This document shows, piece after piece, positions 23,806 to 25,440 of a stretch of 25,440 nucleotides of DNA (its first letter is position 1; each line of letters begins with the position of its first letter). The stretch is taken from the NCBI GenBank assembly GCA_038101125.1, contig JAYNVZ010000015.1, positions 1 to 25,440 on the forward strand, in the 5' to 3' direction. Position numbers and translations under genes: made by a program. Under the pieces are notes generated by a model. That model had not been told where the DNA came from. It searched no databases and was given only the letters and a program-made list of their open reading frames with translations. The DNA comes from GCA-2698665 sp038101125. Its GTDB lineage: Bacteria > Pseudomonadota > Gammaproteobacteria > GCA-002705445 > GCA-002716945.

Positions 23806-24831
23806 TTACTTTATACTAGAAGTAATCTCTTGAATTAAATTTGTGCCCTTGTAGACTAAACCGGTGTACATTTGTATTAGATCAGCTCCATATTCTAATT
23901 TATAAATAGCTGATTCTTTTGTGGTTATACCGCCAGTCCCAATAATTTTTATTTTACTCCCCACTTGGTCCTTGATAGCTTTTATGAGATTATTAGATTT
24001 ATTCAATAATGGTTTGCCACTTATACCACCTTCAATACATATCGATTTATCATTCAATACGCTTTTGTCAATTGTTGTATTAGTTGCTATGATCCCATCA
24101 ATCTCATAATCAATTGCTATTTTACAAAAACTTTCAAGGCTATCATATTGAATATCTGGTGAAACCTTCAAAACTAGCGGCACATGTTTGCGATGTTTTT
24201 TTGTCAAGCTATCATGTTTCTTCTTTACCTGTTTTAAAAAGAAATTTAAAGAGTCTTCAGAATGAAGGTCTCTTAAATTCTTCGTATTCGGAGATGATAT
24301 GTTCAGGGTAATATAATCTGCCAAGAAAAAAATTTGCTCCATACAGTATTCATAATCCTCATGGGCTTTTTCTATTTTTGTAGTACTATTTTTACCTATA
24401 TTAATTCCAATAGGTATACTTCTATCGATTTTAAGTAAATTATTTTTAAGATAATCTACACCTTTATTGTTAAACCCAAGACGGTTTATTATAGCCTGAT
24501 CATCTTTAACTCTAAATATTCTTGGTTTTGGATTCCCAAACTGAGGCTTAGGTGTAACTGTTCCTAATTCTATAAAACCAAATCCAATATTAGTTATAAA
24601 GTTAATATAATCTCCATTTTTATCAAATCCTGCAGCTAAACCTAATTTGTTCGGAAAATTTATTCCCATAATATTTTCATTACGACTACTTGGTTTCGAT
24701 ACTAAAAATCTCTTTAGAAATGATCCATAAATTTTCTCAGCAATATACAAACTTACTTCATGAGCTTTTTCTGGTGGAAGCAAAAAGATAAATTTTTTAT
24801 ACACTTCAAAAAACATAGGCATAAGTTTCAT
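23806..24831 (-). CDS. pyrD: Dihydroorotate dehydrogenase, class 2 (quinone-linked)
   Basis: PyrD oxidises dihydroorotate to orotate in pyrimidine synthesis and passes electrons to the quinone pool. The 341-residue protein is close to E. coli PyrD (336). The N-terminal amphipathic helical extension that binds the membrane and quinone (FFEVYKKFIFLLPPEKAHEV) marks class 2. FMN-site motifs are GLAAGFDKNGD, ELGTVTPKPQFGNPKPRIFR, NRLGFNNKG and IIGTGGI. The class 2 catalytic serine is S180 in LNISSPNTKNLR. Three in-frame ATGs lie within the first six codons, so the exact start is uncertain by a few residues. A Fur-like box lies 19 bases upstream of the chosen start. Confidence 0.97.
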   Translation of the reverse strand: MKLMPMFFEVYKKFIFLLPPEKAHEVSLYIAEKIYGSFLKRFLVSKPSSRNENIMGINFPNKLGLAAGFDKNGDYINFITNIGFGFIELGTVTPKPQFGNPKPRIFRVKDDQAIINRLGFNNKGVDYLKNNLLKIDRSIPIGINIGKNSTTKIEKAHEDYEYCMEQIFFLADYITLNISSPNTKNLRDLHSEDSLNFFLKQVKKKHDSLTKKHRKHVPLVLKVSPDIQYDSLESFCKIAIDYEIDGIIATNTTIDKSVLNDKSICIEGGISGKPLLNKSNNLIKAIKDQVGSKIKIIGTGGITTKESAIYKLEYGADLIQMYTGLVYKGTNLIQEITSSIK

Positions 24832-24849
24832 AATATTACTTTATAAGAA

Positions 24850-24864
24850 TGAGAATCATTGTCA
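24850..24864. promoter_or_regulatory. Candidate Fur-family binding site (7-1-7)
   Basis: The sequence TGAGAATCATTGTCA matches the Fur 7-1-7 model TGATAAT-N-ATTATCA at 12 of 14 positions. The two arms are inverted copies of each other at six of seven positions. Against the 19-base consensus GATAATGATAATCATTATC, the window 24845-24863 matches 15 of 19. It lies between divergent pyrD and rubrerythrin, 19 bases from the pyrD start codon and about 26 bases upstream of the rubrerythrin -35 element. Either gene could be its target. Confidence 0.6.
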
Positions 24865-24889
24865 TATTCTTAAGTTTATCATAATAGCG

Positions 24890-24918
24890 TTGACAACTCA
24901 TATTATTAAATTTAGAAT
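24890..24918 (+). promoter_or_regulatory. Strong sigma70 promoter of the rubrerythrin gene
   Basis: TTGACA at 24890-24895 is a perfect -35 element. TAGAAT at 24913-24918 matches the -10 consensus at five of six positions, and the spacer is exactly 17 bases. Transcription should begin near 24925 and give a leader of about 65 bases before the ATG at 24990. This is the best promoter-like sequence in the window. Confidence 0.75.
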
Positions 24919-24927
24919 GATTCTAAA
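24911..24927. promoter_or_regulatory. Perfect 8-1-8 palindrome over the -10 element, likely operator
   Basis: TTTAGAATGATTCTAAA is a perfect inverted repeat with one central base. It includes the whole -10 element TAGAAT and reaches the predicted transcription start, the classical place for a repressor. Its inner 15 bases have the 7-1-7 geometry of Fur/PerR-type sites and match the Fur model at 10 of 14 positions. A further TTCTAA at 24931-24936 repeats the right half-site (24921-24926) exactly ten bases, or one helical turn, downstream. The identity of the regulator is an inference. Confidence 0.55.
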
Positions 24928-24975
24928 TAGTTCTAATTTATTAGTTATTACTATTTTAAATTATTTATTTCACAA

Positions 24976-24983
24976 TAAGGAGA
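24976..24983 (+). promoter_or_regulatory. Strong ribosome binding site of the rubrerythrin gene
   Basis: TAAGGAGA is nearly the full anti-16S match and ends six bases before the ATG at 24990. Most genes in this window have weak or no visible Shine-Dalgarno sequences, so this site, together with the strong promoter, suggests high expression when the gene is not repressed. Confidence 0.8.
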
Positions 24984-24989
24984 AAAAAA

Positions 24990-25409
24990 ATGAGTTTAAA
25001 AGGTTCAAAAACTGAACAAAATCTTAAGGACGCTTTTGCTGGAGAGTCTCAAGCAAACAGAAGGTATTTATATTTTGCAGCTAAAGCTGATGTTGAAGGT
25101 CAAAACGATATAGCTACTGTCTTTAGATCAACTGCTGAAGGAGAGACTGGTCATGCACATGGTCACTTAGAGTATCTAGAAAAAGAGTGTGGTGACCCTG
25201 CTACTGGTGAGCCAATTGGAAATAGCGAAATGAATCTTAAGGCTGCTATTGCTGGTGAAACCCATGAATACACTGACATGTATCCTGGTATGGCCAAATG
25301 CGCCAGAGATGAAGGTTTTGATGAAATTGCAGATTGGTTTGAAACACTTGCAAAAGCCGAAAGGTCTCATGCAAATAGATTCACAAAAGCATTGGAGTCA
25401 ATGGCTTAA
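24990..25409 (+). CDS. Rubrerythrin-type diiron protein without rubredoxin domain
   Basis: This 139-residue protein is the four-helix diiron part of rubrerythrin, which reduces hydrogen peroxide in the cytoplasm. All expected iron ligands are present: E19 (FAGESQANRRY), E52 and H55 (AEGETGHAHGH), E90 and E93 (AGETHEYTDMY), and E124 and H127 (KAERSHANRF). The C-terminal rubredoxin domain (CxxC pairs) of classical rubrerythrin is absent; the only cysteines are C67 and C104. An outside electron donor would be needed. It has its own strong promoter, operator-like palindrome and ribosome binding site. The remaining 31 bases to the window edge show no clear feature. Confidence 0.95.
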   Translation: MSLKGSKTEQNLKDAFAGESQANRRYLYFAAKADVEGQNDIATVFRSTAEGETGHAHGHLEYLEKECGDPATGEPIGNSEMNLKAAIAGETHEYTDMYPGMAKCARDEGFDEIADWFETLAKAERSHANRFTKALESMA

Positions 25410-25440
25410 TAAATAATACCCAGCTCCACTAGTGCTACTA

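Noticed and set aside
25410..25440. CACTAGTG palindrome near the window end as a terminator
   Set aside because: The stem is only four base pairs with no loop and no following T-run is visible before the sequence ends.
1..25440. CRISPR arrays, insertion sequences, tRNA or rRNA genes, or a cryptic defence system
   Set aside because: No repeated spacer pattern, transposase, terminal inverted repeats or cloverleaf was seen; apart from the small spacers, the window is filled by recognised core genes and two small proteins.

Overview
The window is AT-rich chromosomal DNA from a proteobacterium, most likely a streamlined, low-GC gammaproteobacterium such as a marine SAR86-like or SUP05-like lineage; the exact lineage is an inference. 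The case rests on gene order: the S10-spc-alpha ribosomal clusters with rpmJ directly after secY, uvrA facing ssb, miaB-phoH(ybeZ)-ybeY-ybeX-lnt, and leuS-lptE. Genes are packed tightly. Many overlap by 1-20 bases, and all three tail-to-tail gene pairs have 0-5 bases between their stop codons. A run of ten Ns shows this is a draft scaffold.

Region 1 (1-11066, + strand) holds the 3' part of the S10 operon (partial rplB, then rpsS, rplV, rpsC, rplP, rpmC, rpsQ), the spc operon (rplN to rplO, secY, rpmJ) and the alpha operon (rpsM, rpsK, rpsD, rpoA, rplQ). Together they supply ribosomal proteins, the SecY channel and the RNA polymerase alpha subunit. A promoter-like sequence lies in the only sizeable spacer, in front of rpsM. 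The N run breaks the end of rplQ, but a 9-base sequence is repeated on both sides of it. Merging the copies restores a normal L17 C-terminus.

Region 2 (11071-14198) has uvrA on the minus strand, back to back with a small three-helix membrane protein gene on the plus strand. No LexA-type box was found near uvrA or ssb.

Region 3 (14341-22767, + strand) looks like one eight-gene operon: ssb, miaB, phoH, ybeY, ybeX, lnt, leuS, lptE. It joins DNA replication, tRNA modification, rRNA maturation, lipoprotein acylation, leucyl-tRNA synthesis and LPS export. phoH probably starts at TTG inside the miaB stop.

Region 4 (22773-25440) has a metallo-beta-lactamase-fold hydrolase (minus), a 93-residue protein of unknown function (plus), class 2 dihydroorotate dehydrogenase pyrD (minus) and a rubredoxin-less rubrerythrin (plus). 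The pyrD-rubrerythrin spacer is the most interesting non-coding stretch. It holds a Fur-like 7-1-7 box, a near-consensus sigma70 promoter and a perfect 8-1-8 palindrome over the -10 element.

I found no mobile element, CRISPR array, tRNA or rRNA, and no clearly new multi-gene system. The items most worth a second look are the rubrerythrin control region, the rplQ scaffold join, the two small uncharacterised proteins and the ssb-headed operon.
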